From contig JBMNKF010000001.1 in NCBI GenBank assembly GCA_050952065.1, forward strand, positions 124,001-188,000: DNA of 64,000 nucleotides. The letters are read 5' to 3'. Under the pieces are notes generated by a model. It saw nothing but the letters and a program-made list of their open reading frames with translations, did not search any database and was not told the origin of the DNA. Every line of letters starts with the position of its first letter. Positions within the stretch are counted from its first letter, which is position 1. Source of the stretch: JAXGZG01 sp050952065 (GTDB lineage: Bacteria > Bacillota > Sulfobacillia > Fermentithermobacillales > Fermentithermobacillaceae). Shown in pieces: positions 25,462-34,539 of this stretch. Both the position numbers and the translations under genes were made by a program.

Positions 25462-25779
25462 GTGGGTGTCTTCCATGGTCCCCACGAACCCGTCTATACC
25501 ATTAGTGTGGCCTCCCGCCTCCTGGGCTCAACCCCGCAGTTTTTGCGTCAAGTCGAAGCAGAAGGGTTGGTCGTGCCCGCAAGAACCGAGACGAATATCC
25601 GCCTGTATTCAGATCACGACCTCAGGCTTCTGGCAAGGATCATCTATCTGTGCAGAGACTGCGGCATCAATCTGCAGGGCGTTCGCGTGATTTTGGCCAT
25701 GGAGCAAGATGGTCAAAACGAACGGCCCCAAACGAGGTCGAGCATTGACAACCATGACGACTTCGTGAAGAAGACTTGA
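25462..25779 (+). CDS. hspR: HspR-like MerR-family heat-shock regulator
   Basis: 105 residues, from GTG after GGGAGGTGATATT. An N-terminal MerR-type helix-turn-helix (YTISVASRLLG, TPQFLRQVEAEG, RLYSDHDLRLLARI) is followed by a short helical tail ending in acidic and basic residues. HspR represses dnaK-type operons at the HAIR operator, often with DnaK as co-repressor. Its place directly upstream of dnaK supports that role and autoregulation. In actinobacteria hspR is usually the last gene of dnaK-grpE-dnaJ-hspR, so the leading position is notable. Confidence 0.85.
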   Translation: MGVFHGPHEPVYTISVASRLLGSTPQFLRQVEAEGLVVPARTETNIRLYSDHDLRLLARIIYLCRDCGINLQGVRVILAMEQDGQNERPQTRSSIDNHDDFVKKT

Positions 25780-25804
25780 TGATGAACTAGGTGGAGGTGT
25801 ACTC

Positions 25805-27748
25805 ATGTCTAAGGTTGTAGGGATTGACCTTGGTACCACTAACTCGGTTATCGCCGTGATGGAAGGTTCAGAACCCACAGTGATCATCAATGCCGAGGGT
25901 TCTCGCCTGACTCCCTCGGTGGTCGGGTTCAGCAAGAATAAGGAGAAGCTTGTGGGGCAGCTGGCCAGAAGGCAAGCGGTTCTGAACCCCGCAAACACCG
26001 TGTCTTCTATCAAGCGCTTCATGGGAAGGCGGTATGACGAGATAGACCTAGAGCGTGGTCGGTCCCCCTACGAAGTAAGAAGAGGCAAGCATGACGAGGT
26101 GAGGGTCTACTTGCCTGCGATCGATAGCGAGCTAACTCCCGAGGAAATCTCGGCACATATTCTGAGGAAGCTCAAAGAGGATGCGGAAAAGTATCTCGGC
26201 GAACCCGTCACCCAGGCCGTTATTACAGTCCCCGCCTACTTCAACGACTCTCAGCGGCAGGCTACGAAGGACGCTGGACGAATAGCAGGTCTGGAGGTAC
26301 TCAGGATCATCAATGAGCCCACGGCGGCATCGCTGGCGTACGGTATCGACAGAAAAAAAGAAGAGAAAATCCTGGTTTGGGACTTGGGCGGAGGTACATT
26401 TGATGTGTCTCTTCTGGACGTGGGCGACGATGTGGTAGAGGTCCTGGCAACGTCAGGTGACACGCACCTTGGGGGCGACGACTACGATCAGCGTATCGTT
26501 AACTACATTGCCCAAGAGTTCCGCAAGGAGCACGGGGTCGATCTCCTGAAAGACCGTCAAGCCCTGCAACGCCTAATGGAAGCTGCGGAAAAAGCCAAGA
26601 TCGAGCTCTCCCAAGTACTGGAATCTACGGTCAGCTTGCCGTTCATCACAGCTGTCGATGGCCAACCACTGCACCTCGAGGTGAAGGTGACACGGGCCAA
26701 ATTCGAAGAACTCACTCAGGATCTAACCGATCGCTGCATAGGGCCATTTAAGCAGGTTCTCGCAGATGCCAAGCTTGATGCAAAGGATCTCGATGAGGTT
26801 ATCTTGGTCGGCGGCGCGACGCGCATGCCCAAAATCCAGGAGTTGGTTCGAACCCTCACGGGCAAGGAACCCAACCGCAGCGTCAACCCGGACGAAGTGG
26901 TGGCTATGGGTGCCGCCATCCAAGGGGGCGTTTTGTCTGGCGCTGTCAAGGACATTGTCCTTCTCGATGTGACGCCTCTGACCTTGGGCATCGAGACGCT
27001 TGGGAACGTAATGACTCCGGTTATCAAGAGGAATACCACCATCCCGGTGAGGAAGAGTCAGGTGTTCACTACTACTGCGGATTTCCAGCCTCAAGTTGAG
27101 ATCCACGTGCTTCAGGGAGAACGTCCAATGGCCAGAGACAACCGCTCGCTTGGAAGGTTTATGTTGAGCGGTATTCCTCCTGCTCCTAGGGGCGTACCTC
27201 AAATCGAAGTGGCCTTCGACATTGACGTCAATGGCATCCTGAAGGTGAGCGCCAAAGACATGGGGACCGGGATTGAGCAGAACATTACCATTAAAGCGTC
27301 CACTCAGTTGCCCAGAGATGAGGTCGATAGGCTGGTAGCAGAAGCTGAAAAGCATGCCGAGGACGACAGGAAGGCCAGAGAATTGGTGGACGCAAAGAAC
27401 GAGCTGGAGCAGCGGATATTCACGGTAGAGAAGAGCCTCAAGGATGCAGGGGATAAACTGTCTGCCGAAGACAAGTCCCGGGTAGAGAAAGCGTTAGAGA
27501 GAGCCAAAGAGTCCTTGACGAGCAACAACGCGGAGACCATGAAATCAGCCACCAATGAACTTCTTGACGCTGCATCGAAACTGGCCGAAGAGCTGTACAG
27601 GCAGGCTGCAGCCAAACAAGGAACTCCTGGAGCAGAGGTTCCTCACGACGGGGCAGATTCCCAGCCGCCAAAGGGCGAAGTATTTGATGCCGAGTTCAAG
27701 GAGAAGGACGACAAGAAAGGCGAAAAGGACGATGGCGTTGAGGCTTAA
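25805..27748 (+). CDS. dnaK: Molecular chaperone DnaK (Hsp70)
   Basis: 647 residues, full length. Nucleotide-binding domain signatures are VGIDLGTTNSV, the phosphate loop VWDLGGGTFDVS and VILVGGATRMPKIQ. The substrate-binding domain includes DVTPLTLGIETLG and a C-terminal lid of charged helices ending in a Lys/Asp-rich tail. ATG follows GGTGGAGGTGT. It refolds proteins using ATP together with GrpE (next gene) and a DnaJ, which is not encoded in this window. Confidence 0.97.
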   Translation: MSKVVGIDLGTTNSVIAVMEGSEPTVIINAEGSRLTPSVVGFSKNKEKLVGQLARRQAVLNPANTVSSIKRFMGRRYDEIDLERGRSPYEVRRGKHDEVRVYLPAIDSELTPEEISAHILRKLKEDAEKYLGEPVTQAVITVPAYFNDSQRQATKDAGRIAGLEVLRIINEPTAASLAYGIDRKKEEKILVWDLGGGTFDVSLLDVGDDVVEVLATSGDTHLGGDDYDQRIVNYIAQEFRKEHGVDLLKDRQALQRLMEAAEKAKIELSQVLESTVSLPFITAVDGQPLHLEVKVTRAKFEELTQDLTDRCIGPFKQVLADAKLDAKDLDEVILVGGATRMPKIQELVRTLTGKEPNRSVNPDEVVAMGAAIQGGVLSGAVKDIVLLDVTPLTLGIETLGNVMTPVIKRNTTIPVRKSQVFTTTADFQPQVEIHVLQGERPMARDNRSLGRFMLSGIPPAPRGVPQIEVAFDIDVNGILKVSAKDMGTGIEQNITIKASTQLPRDEVDRLVAEAEKHAEDDRKARELVDAKNELEQRIFTVEKSLKDAGDKLSAEDKSRVEKALERAKESLTSNNAETMKSATNELLDAASKLAEELYRQAAAKQGTPGAEVPHDGADSQPPKGEVFDAEFKEKDDKKGEKDDGVEA

Positions 27749-28496
27749 GCGAAGATGTGACAAGAAGGACGCAAGCCAAGAAATCGATCAGACACGAGAG
27801 AATTGCCAGCCTTCTCAGGTTTCCCAAGAGGGAGAAGGCAAGTCTGCCGATGCGGAACATCCCCATGACGAGGAAATCCGAACAGATGATCAGGGAGACG
27901 AGATGGAGCTCGGCGAGGATGCTACTGAGAGTCAGGAGACTGACATCCAGTGTAAGCTCGCGGCTACTCAGGCAGAACTTAAGGCGGCTCAGGATGAACT
28001 GGCTGCTCTGTCGGCTGAGCTGGTTAGGGTTTCCAATGAAAAGGATACCTGGGCAGAAAAAGCCGCACGGATTTACGATGAGTACAAGCGCGTCCATGAC
28101 GACATGGAGGGGTTTCGTAAGCGGGTCGAGCGTGATTTCGATGACCGCTTGACCAGAGCCATGGCCGGTTTCATGAAGAGCCTTTTGGAAGTAATGGACA
28201 ACTTCGACAGATCCATAGAGGCCATGGAATCTCAGGCAGCTCATAGCGAGGCAGATCTTACCCCATTCCTAAAGGGCGTCACCATGATCAGAGATCAGAT
28301 GCTGGGTGCTCTCTCTAAAGGCGGCGTGGAACCCATCCCTTCCCCCGTGGGCCTGCTCATGGACCCGACTTTACACGAGGCCGTTGAAGCCCAGGAGGGC
28401 GGGGGAGAACATGGTACTGTTCTTGCGGAGTTGCAGAAAGGCTATAAGTTCAAGAACCTGGTCCTCCGGGCAACCAAGGTAAGGGTGATCAGGTAG
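27732..28496 (+). CDS. grpE: Nucleotide exchange factor GrpE
   Basis: 254 residues from ATG at 27732, overlapping the end of dnaK by 17 bases, so translation is coupled. The N-terminal 75 residues are polar and acidic. A coiled coil (LAATQAELKAAQDELAALSA) leads into the GrpE core: EYKRVHDDMEGFRKRVERDF, LLEVMDNFDRSIEA, PLHEAV-type DPTLHEAVEA and a final beta domain (GTVLAELQKGYKF, VLRATKVRV). GrpE dimers release ADP from DnaK. The acidic front is longer than usual. Confidence 0.94.
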   Translation: MALRLKRRCDKKDASQEIDQTRENCQPSQVSQEGEGKSADAEHPHDEEIRTDDQGDEMELGEDATESQETDIQCKLAATQAELKAAQDELAALSAELVRVSNEKDTWAEKAARIYDEYKRVHDDMEGFRKRVERDFDDRLTRAMAGFMKSLLEVMDNFDRSIEAMESQAAHSEADLTPFLKGVTMIRDQMLGALSKGGVEPIPSPVGLLMDPTLHEAVEAQEGGGEHGTVLAELQKGYKFKNLVLRATKVRVIR

Positions 28497-28526
28497 TAAC
28501 CGGGTATTGTTCACAGAGTAAACCCA

Positions 28527-28553
28527 GGGGGCCCGTCGATCGGGCCCCTCTTG
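28527..28553 (+). terminator. Rho-independent terminator after grpE
   Basis: GGGGCCCG, loop TCGAT, CGGGCCCC, then TCTTG. A compact GC-only stem 30 bases after grpE. It may also serve the convergent gene ending at 28557. Confidence 0.8.
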
Positions 28554-28556
28554 CGA

Positions 28557-29555
28557 TTACGAGATCTCCTTAGGAAACGATCCTACAGTGCGCTTGCGCA
28601 CTTCCCCAAAGACGCTCAACCCAACATGCTCAAGGGCCATGAGGTAAGCCCCTCCCGCGGGTTCCATTTCCGGAAATCGGAATGCCCCAAGAGGCACAAA
28701 ACGCTGACAAGCGGTCTGAAAGGCCGTGACCATGAGCTGGCTCATTCCCCTTGTAAAAGTACTGCCCGCCATCACAATATCGGTCGGAACGCTTCCCAAT
28801 CCCATACGTGCCCCCAAACGCCCGGCAATTTCGCCCATGGCGTTTCCAGTGTAGACTAAGATATCCTGGGCGACCTGATCCCCCTGGAAGGCCAATTGGA
28901 AAATGGCGGGAACTACGGGCGAAGCTCTCGTGAGAAGCTCGGGCCGTTGGGCATTGACCTGGTACAGATAGAACGAGAGGTCATCGTAAGACGAGAACCC
29001 CATGAGCGAAAGGACAGCTTCCTCCAAGAGAGTCTTCCGCCCCGTTCCATCATGAGACCTGAAGGCGCGGTGAAGAGCGGACCTAATAAGACTGATCGCG
29101 CCGCCTTCCGAGCCCCATTCATATCCCATGCCCCTTCCCGTGACCTTCCGGCCATCTGGGGATCTGGCCGCGAAATTGGCGCCTGTGCCCGAGATGACCA
29201 CAACGCCGTGATCCTTTTCGCTGCCAGAACGAAAGGCTACCCACGTGTCGTTTGTAAGTTCATAAGCCAAGTCAGGGTAAAGGCGAGCGAGAGCGCCGTT
29301 CAAGACATCAAAGTCGATGGGGTAGTCGGCGCCGGCTATTCCAAATACCGCTGAAGAGATGTCATCGATGGTGAGGTTCGCCGCCGAGAGGGCTTGGGTT
29401 ATGCTCTTGTCAAGGTTGGACATAGCCTTTTCGAGGCCCACGTTCTGGTAGTTCGTGGGCCCGGCCAGGCCGGCTGACAGGATGTTGCCATGGGCATCAC
29501 CCACCACAGCCATGGTCTTGGTAGCGCCTCCGTCAACCCCTAAGAAGCATTTCAA
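28557..29555 (-). CDS. N-acetylglucosamine kinase-like BadF/BadG-family ATPase
   Basis: 332 residues from TTG at 29555 (site GGAAGGAG, about 10 bases away). It has an actin-like ASKHA fold: phosphate-1 loop FLGVDGGATKTMAVV, AVFGIAGAD, phosphate-2 VVISGTGANFAARS and adenosine loop VMAGSTFTRG. The family covers eukaryotic-type N-acetylglucosamine kinase and bacterial sugar kinases used in cell-wall recycling; 2-hydroxyacyl-CoA dehydratase activators are more distant and have Cys ligands that are absent here. A sugar kinase is therefore the more likely role, with GlcNAc as the best guess. Confidence 0.85.
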   Translation of the reverse strand: MKCFLGVDGGATKTMAVVGDAHGNILSAGLAGPTNYQNVGLEKAMSNLDKSITQALSAANLTIDDISSAVFGIAGADYPIDFDVLNGALARLYPDLAYELTNDTWVAFRSGSEKDHGVVVISGTGANFAARSPDGRKVTGRGMGYEWGSEGGAISLIRSALHRAFRSHDGTGRKTLLEEAVLSLMGFSSYDDLSFYLYQVNAQRPELLTRASPVVPAIFQLAFQGDQVAQDILVYTGNAMGEIAGRLGARMGLGSVPTDIVMAGSTFTRGMSQLMVTAFQTACQRFVPLGAFRFPEMEPAGGAYLMALEHVGLSVFGEVRKRTVGSFPKEIS

Positions 29556-29761
29556 TGCGCACTCGCTCCTTCCAGCACGCGACTTACCTCGGCCACATCG
29601 ACCCGTGAATAGTGTGCCCTGAGGCTCTGCCAGAGACCCGATTGCCCGCCTCTGTTCCATTGCCTTCGCTGTCCTTCGGGTTCATTCCTTTGGGGCCTGC
29701 ACCATTCCCGAGTGGTTAACATAAAGTGTTGACGAGAATTTCGGGAATGGAGGGAAAATGC

Positions 29762-30265
29762 ATGTCGGTGATCGAGGAATTCGTAGCTCTACAATTGCCG
29801 GGTACGCTTATGGAGAGACTCCAGCAGATGATTGGTCAGCCAGTACTGGTGTACTTGTCTGGTGTTCATATCCACTCTATGAGTTCAGTTCCGTATCTTG
29901 CCCTTAGTGAATACCTTGATGTGGATTCCCTGGGTTGGCCGTGCCCACGGCCCGGACGTCCTTGCCCACCTGGCCCGGGCCCCGGTCGCGGGCCTGGCCC
30001 GGGACCGGATCCTGACCCCTGGCCACCTTGCCCGCCATCACCGCCACCTCAACCGGGACCGTGCCCCGGACCACAACCAGAACCTTGCCCCGGGCTCGGA
30101 ATGGACACAGCGGTGATTGCAGGGACGTTAACCTTTGCGGGAGTTGACCATCTGGCTTTGAGCGTTGCCCACGAAGGTGTCTGTAGGGAAATGCTCATCC
30201 CATACACCGCTATTGGCATGATTGTGGAGTTGTATGGTTGTATAAGCTCTGGCAGGGGCGATTAA
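29762..30265 (+). CDS. Sm-like (DUF2642-type) protein with a Pro/Gly-rich insert, possibly a spore protein
   Basis: 167 residues from ATG at 29762 (site GGAGGG). The N-terminal part (LMERLQQMIGQPVLVYLSGVHIH) and C-terminal part (AGTLTFAGVDHLALSV, EMLIPYTAIGMI) together look like one small beta-barrel domain of the DUF2642/YuzF type. They are separated by about 50 residues made almost only of Pro, Gly, Cys, Asp, Arg and Trp (CPPGPGPGRGPGPGPDPDPW). A CATAAAGT box at about 29719 with AC 16-17 bases upstream vaguely resembles a sigma-K promoter. The Cys/Pro/Gly composition and possible late promoter suggest a spore-coat component; this is inference. Confidence 0.6.
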   Translation: MSVIEEFVALQLPGTLMERLQQMIGQPVLVYLSGVHIHSMSSVPYLALSEYLDVDSLGWPCPRPGRPCPPGPGPGRGPGPGPDPDPWPPCPPSPPPQPGPCPGPQPEPCPGLGMDTAVIAGTLTFAGVDHLALSVAHEGVCREMLIPYTAIGMIVELYGCISSGRGD

Positions 30266-30280
30266 CCTGATAGATCGAAA

Positions 30281-30316
30281 CTAGCGGTGGTGGCCGGGTG
30301 TGGCTGTCACCGCTAG
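30281..30316 (+). terminator. Inverted repeat after the Sm-like gene
   Basis: CTAGCGGTG and CACCGCTAG separated by 18 bases, 16 bases after the stop codon. There is no T-run, so termination is uncertain. Confidence 0.4.
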
Positions 30317-30423
30317 CGCCTTAACCGGTAATGGATACGGGTCTCCTTGACTGCTCCATCACCTTTACCTACCATGAGTGATTGCAGACTGTGAACGACG
30401 TCAAACGAAGGGAGGAGTCTCCT

Positions 30424-31596
30424 TTGCCACCTATCAGGGTCGCCGTAGCTATGTCGGGAGGTGTCGACAGCTCTGTGGCGTGCCTTCTTCTGGTGAAAGA
30501 AGGATACGACGTCGTGGGATTGACTATGAAACTCTTGAAAGACTCGCCTTCGGGTGACACTGGCGCAGTCACGCCGTGTTGCACTGCCGAAATGGCCAGA
30601 GATGCCGCCGGCGTATGCCACCGACTTGGGGTTCTCCATTACACAGTGAACATGACAGAGGCGTTCGAGAAAGAGGTGATAGTGCCTTTCGTAAAGGACT
30701 ACACTTCTGGCAAAACGCCCAACCCATGCATTACTTGCAACAGGAAGATGAAGTTCGGCCACCTCTTGAGGAAGGCAAGAGAAATGGGAGCGGACTACGT
30801 GGCCACAGGCCACTATGTAAGAGCCGTGCGCCGTCAAGATGATGTATTGGTCGACACCTTTCAAAACCCCCGGGCCGATGGCGGCCGCACGTACCTTCTC
30901 CGAGGTAGAGATAGGAGCAAGGACCAGTCCTATGCCTTGTACGGACTCACTCAAGACATGCTATCGCACTCCATGTTTCCCTTGGGAAACCTAACGAAGC
31001 GCGAAGTCCGAGAAATGGCCAGACAAGCCGGTTTCTCCGCCGCTGATCAGCCAGACAGCCAGGAGATCTGTTTCGTGAGTAGATCCGGCTACCGCAAGTT
31101 TCTGTCGGACAGGGGAGTCCATCCAGAGCCAGGCCCCATAATTGACACTTCAGGCAAGCAGGTGGGGAAGCACTTGGGCTTACCGTTCTACACCGTGGGA
31201 CAGAGGAGGGGCCTTGGCTTAGAAGCCGGGACAGCCCTGTATGTGGTGGCGCTGGATGTCTCCAGAAACGCTCTAATAGTGGGAACAAAAGGGGAGGCAT
31301 ACTCAGGCGGATGCTGGGTGAAGGATCTCAACCTCATAGCAGCCCAGCATCTAGATGGTCCTGTAGACGGCACTTGCATGGTTAGATACCGAGGCAAAGA
31401 AACGGCCGCCCAAATGCGACCCTGCGAATTTGAGACTCCATCGGGCGCCGAGGCAGAAGTTGACTTCCAGACTTCCCAGTTTGCGGTCACTCCCGGCCAG
31501 GCCCTAGTATTCTACCAAGGTAACCTGGTGTACGGCGGTGGAGTGATATCTCAGTCCTTTGCCATGCAGGATTTGTTGCAGGCGAACCAGAAATAG
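30424..31596 (+). CDS. mnmA: tRNA-specific 2-thiouridylase MnmA
   Basis: 390 residues from TTG at 30424 (GGGAGGAG at 30410-30417). It adds sulfur to U34 of tRNA-Lys, -Glu and -Gln. The PP-loop AMSGGVDSSVA binds ATP. The two catalytic Cys residues are in NPCITCNRKMKFG and SQEICFVS. GHYVRAV and DQSYALYGL are further family blocks, and the C-terminal beta-barrel ends with ALVFYQGNLVYGGGVI. A long run of sense codons lies upstream, so the start could be earlier, but the ribosome site fits 30424. Confidence 0.95.
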   Translation: MPPIRVAVAMSGGVDSSVACLLLVKEGYDVVGLTMKLLKDSPSGDTGAVTPCCTAEMARDAAGVCHRLGVLHYTVNMTEAFEKEVIVPFVKDYTSGKTPNPCITCNRKMKFGHLLRKAREMGADYVATGHYVRAVRRQDDVLVDTFQNPRADGGRTYLLRGRDRSKDQSYALYGLTQDMLSHSMFPLGNLTKREVREMARQAGFSAADQPDSQEICFVSRSGYRKFLSDRGVHPEPGPIIDTSGKQVGKHLGLPFYTVGQRRGLGLEAGTALYVVALDVSRNALIVGTKGEAYSGGCWVKDLNLIAAQHLDGPVDGTCMVRYRGKETAAQMRPCEFETPSGAEAEVDFQTSQFAVTPGQALVFYQGNLVYGGGVISQSFAMQDLLQANQK

Positions 31597-31619
31597 TGGT
31601 GGCTGGAGGGTGGAGAACC

Positions 31620-32249
31620 ATGTTCGTGCGAGATATCATGACACGCAACCCCGTATCTATCAGGCCCGACGCGAGTCTGGCAGAACTTCTCAGAGTGATG
31701 GCGGACAAGACTTTCGAGGCAATTCCTGTCCGAGACGATGGGAAGGTAATCGGGATCGTCACCGATTGGGATATCGTCATGAACACACCCAAGGTAACCG
31801 GAGGAGACTACTTGTCCAAGACCAAGGTTCGGGACATTATGACTCACAATGTAGTTACAGTGACTGGCGACGAGATAGTGGAAATGGCCGCCTTTCACAT
31901 GTACTTCCATGACATGGATGCCCTTCCCGTTGTGGATAAGAACGGTGAACTCATAGCCATCGTGACTCAGAATGACGTGTTCAGGACTCTGGTTGGCCTC
32001 ATGGGGCTACGGGCACAGGGCACGAGGGTCACCGTAGAAGGCCCCGACGAAGCGGGCATGCTTGCTGAAGTAACCGGTATTGTCAGAGACGCGGGCATCT
32101 CTATTGCAAGCCTTTCTACTTTCACTCCACCTGGTTCTGACACCATGACTGCCATTCTGCGACTGAAGACCGACGACGTACGGCAGTTGGTGGAAAGCCT
32201 CTCTTCTAGGGGCTTTCGAGTAGTACATGTGTCCAAAGCCTGGCAGTAG
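31620..32249 (+). CDS. CBS-pair and ACT-domain protein (AcuB-like)
   Basis: 209 residues from ATG at 31620 after GGAGGGTGGAGAACC. Two CBS motifs (FVRDIMTRNPVSIRPDASL...GIVTDWDI and VRDIMTHNVVTVTGDEIV...AIVTQNDV) form a nucleotide-sensing Bateman module. A C-terminal ACT domain follows (GPDEAGMLAEVTGIVRDAG), which usually binds an amino acid. AcuB-type proteins of this layout modulate acetate or central metabolism in bacilli; the target here is unknown. It follows mnmA closely. Confidence 0.88.
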   Translation: MFVRDIMTRNPVSIRPDASLAELLRVMADKTFEAIPVRDDGKVIGIVTDWDIVMNTPKVTGGDYLSKTKVRDIMTHNVVTVTGDEIVEMAAFHMYFHDMDALPVVDKNGELIAIVTQNDVFRTLVGLMGLRAQGTRVTVEGPDEAGMLAEVTGIVRDAGISIASLSTFTPPGSDTMTAILRLKTDDVRQLVESLSSRGFRVVHVSKAWQ

Positions 32250-32283
32250 AGGGCTTCTCAGGTTTTGGGGTCTCAAAAGTGGA

Positions 32284-32351
32284 GGAGCAGGCCCCCGAAT
32301 TTCCTGACCACCTGGACTCTACGGGCCCCCGACGCCTTTGAGCCTGCTCCA
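32284..32351 (+). repeat. Long-range inverted repeat downstream of the CBS-ACT gene
   Basis: GGAGCAGGC (32284-32292) and GCCTGCTCC (32343-32351) can pair, with a 50-base interior that contains smaller complementary stretches (GGCCCCC and GGGCCCC-like). There is no T-run. The 225-base gap up to the YitT gene holds nothing else that I recognise. Confidence 0.3.
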
Positions 32352-32476
32352 CTATTGAACTATGAAATCGTGCTTGGACCTTATAACCCTTCCCTTAATT
32401 TGGCACAACTCATAACTCCCAGGTGGCCATCTTGGGGCAAAATAGCAGCACTGGAGATGTCTTCGCGAGGTGAGTC

Positions 32477-33323
32477 ATGAGCGCTGTCAAGGCGTACGCT
32501 ATCATCACTCTAGGCGTAGTCATCGTGGCTCTGGGGCTTCACCTATTCTTGGTACCGGGGAACATTGCGGCAGGCGGTGCTATGGGCGTAGCGATAGTGG
32601 CGCGGCAATTCCTGCCCGTTCTATCAGTAGGTCACATCATGCTTGCCGTTAACGTCATCCTTTTCGGGTTGGCTTTTATCACCGTGGGATTGGACTTTGG
32701 GATAAAGACGGTCTATGCGAGTTTGGGTTTGTCGGCCTTCCTCTGGGTTCTGGAAGTGGTTAGGCCAATAGAAAAACCTTTGGTAGACGACCTCTTGCTT
32801 GCCACAATAATGGGAGTACTCATCTCGGGACTAGGAATGGCCATCATGTTCAACCAAGGTTCCTCCAGCGGCGGAACAGACATCGTGGCGAAAAATCCTG
32901 AATCGGTACTTCCATCTTGGCATTGGGAGGGCTTTGCTCCTGACCGATGCTGTCATCACTGTAGCCGCCGCTTTCATCTTCGGGTTTGAGAGAGGAACCT
33001 ATGCCGTTTTGGGCGTCCTCGCCAACGGTTTCATCATTGACTACGTAATCGAAGGGTTCAGTGTTTCCATGCAGGTTATAGTTATTTCGAACAACGCCCC
33101 GGCCATTGCACGGTTCATAATGGATGATTTGGGGCGCGGCGTAACTATCTTTGATGCTCGAGGCGGATACTCAGGTCGCAACATGAAGGTTCTTTATAGC
33201 GTTCTTCCTCGTAAGCAGTTCATTCAACTCAGAGAGCACATCAAGAGGGTCGCTCCCAGGGCTTTTGTCACCGTAAGTAAGTCACACCAAGTGATTGGGG
33301 AGGGTTTTCAAAGGATAGTCTAG
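32477..33323 (+). pseudogene. YitT-family (DUF161/DUF2179) membrane protein, frameshifted
   Basis: ATG at 32477 begins a YitT protein (LGVVIVALGLHLFLVPGNIA, FNQGSSSGGTDIVAK). Right after GTDIVAK the frame is lost at the five-A run 32891-32895. Removing one A restores the expected ILNRYFHLGIGRALLLTD and joins the second half, which carries the FGFERGTYAVLG region and the DUF2179 domain (VTIFDARGGYSGRNMKVLY). About 281 residues would result, the normal length. Either a slippage-prone sequencing error or a real frameshift; the rest of the gene shows no decay. Function of the family is unknown. Confidence 0.85.
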
Positions 33324-33332
33324 GAAACCCGG

Positions 33333-34328
33333 TCAGTCGCGCTTAGCCCACGGAGCGAGGTTCCACGATTCGATAATGGCCGAGAGCTCTTGGGAGTCAG
33401 CGATGAAGTAGCTTCCGCCTCCTATACTGGCCGTGGTACCAGGAAGGGTGACGCTGGTTGCACCTTTCAGATGTGCCACGGCTATGGACGCAAGCAGTCC
33501 CGGCTGCTCCAAAGGCGGGATATCAGTCTCCACACAATCTTCCAACGCGAGAAGCACCAGCGGCAGGCGGATGATGCCCGCGGGGGACATGGCTTTGCGA
33601 ACTGCGGCGCTCAGAAACCTCCTTTGACGCTCAACTCTGCCTAGGTCTGCCCTGGGATCTCCGCGCCACCTCACATACTCCAGGGCCTGAGTACCACTTA
33701 GGTGCTGTACCCCTGGTTCGAAATGGATGTGCAGATCCTGGTATGGGTCTCTGTAGTCCATGACCTCTTCTATCTCGATAGTTACGCCTCCCAGTGCATC
33801 CACCACTTTGGCAAACCCGTCGAAGTTGACTTTGGCGTGATGATCGATGTAGAGCCCGGTCAGATCGCTAACAGCTTGTTTGGCAAGTTCCGCGCCTCCG
33901 TATGCGTAGGCGGCGTTTATCTTCTGGTAACCATATTTCGGTAGGTTCACTCTTGTATCCCGCGGGATGGACATCACATGCAGCGAATTGTAAAGAGCAT
34001 TGTAGTTTACCAGTATCATGGTGTCTGAACGACCGACATCGCCCGGGCGCTCGTCCACCCCTAGAAGCAGGATGTTTATATCACGGGTCGTGCGCGTTGC
34101 AATGCCTTCGGCGGTAGGGCTCTCACCTGGAGTTGGCCTGGGACGTCCGGCACCCAGCAGGGCTTTTGCCCTTGGGTACGACAGGAAGCATACTAGCAAG
34201 ATGAAGAGCCAGCACAGGTGCCGTCGGGTTTTCCTACCGGACTTTGTTGCGGTTCTGCGTTGCTGTCTAGTTGAGGATCCTTGCTGCGTCTTGTTGTCTC
34301 TAATCTTGTCTGCAGTGTCTTGTCCCAT
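33333..34328 (-). CDS. LytR-CpsA-Psr (LCP) family protein
   Basis: 331 residues from ATG at 34328 after AGGAGACAC. A long basic cytoplasmic N-terminus (KSGRKTRRHLC) is followed by one membrane helix (LFILLVCFLSYP) and the LCP catalytic domain outside the cell: NILLLGVDERPGDVGRSDTMIL, SIPRDTRVNLP, KINAAYAYGG, YVRWRGDPRADLGRVERQRRFL. The Asp and Arg residues that bind the polyprenyl-pyrophosphate substrate are in place. LCP enzymes attach teichoic acids or other glycopolymers to peptidoglycan, here possibly the secondary polymer that SLH proteins bind. Confidence 0.93.
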   Translation of the reverse strand: MGQDTADKIRDNKTQQGSSTRQQRRTATKSGRKTRRHLCWLFILLVCFLSYPRAKALLGAGRPRPTPGESPTAEGIATRTTRDINILLLGVDERPGDVGRSDTMILVNYNALYNSLHVMSIPRDTRVNLPKYGYQKINAAYAYGGAELAKQAVSDLTGLYIDHHAKVNFDGFAKVVDALGGVTIEIEEVMDYRDPYQDLHIHFEPGVQHLSGTQALEYVRWRGDPRADLGRVERQRRFLSAAVRKAMSPAGIIRLPLVLLALEDCVETDIPPLEQPGLLASIAVAHLKGATSVTLPGTTASIGGGSYFIADSQELSAIIESWNLAPWAKRD

Positions 34329-34539
34329 GTGTCTCCTAGCACCCTCGCAACAATATCCTAGGTGTCCATTATATACCGTGATAGGGATTTGATGTCCCAT
34401 GGTAATGCAGGAAATGCAAATGGAGCGGCGAAGGGAAAGCTCCAGGCGACCCCTACGGAGCGCGCACACTGGCGTGGCAGTATGAACTGCAGCCCCATCC
34501 AAGGCTGTTGTACTCAGATAATATGAGGAGGTCTCAAAG

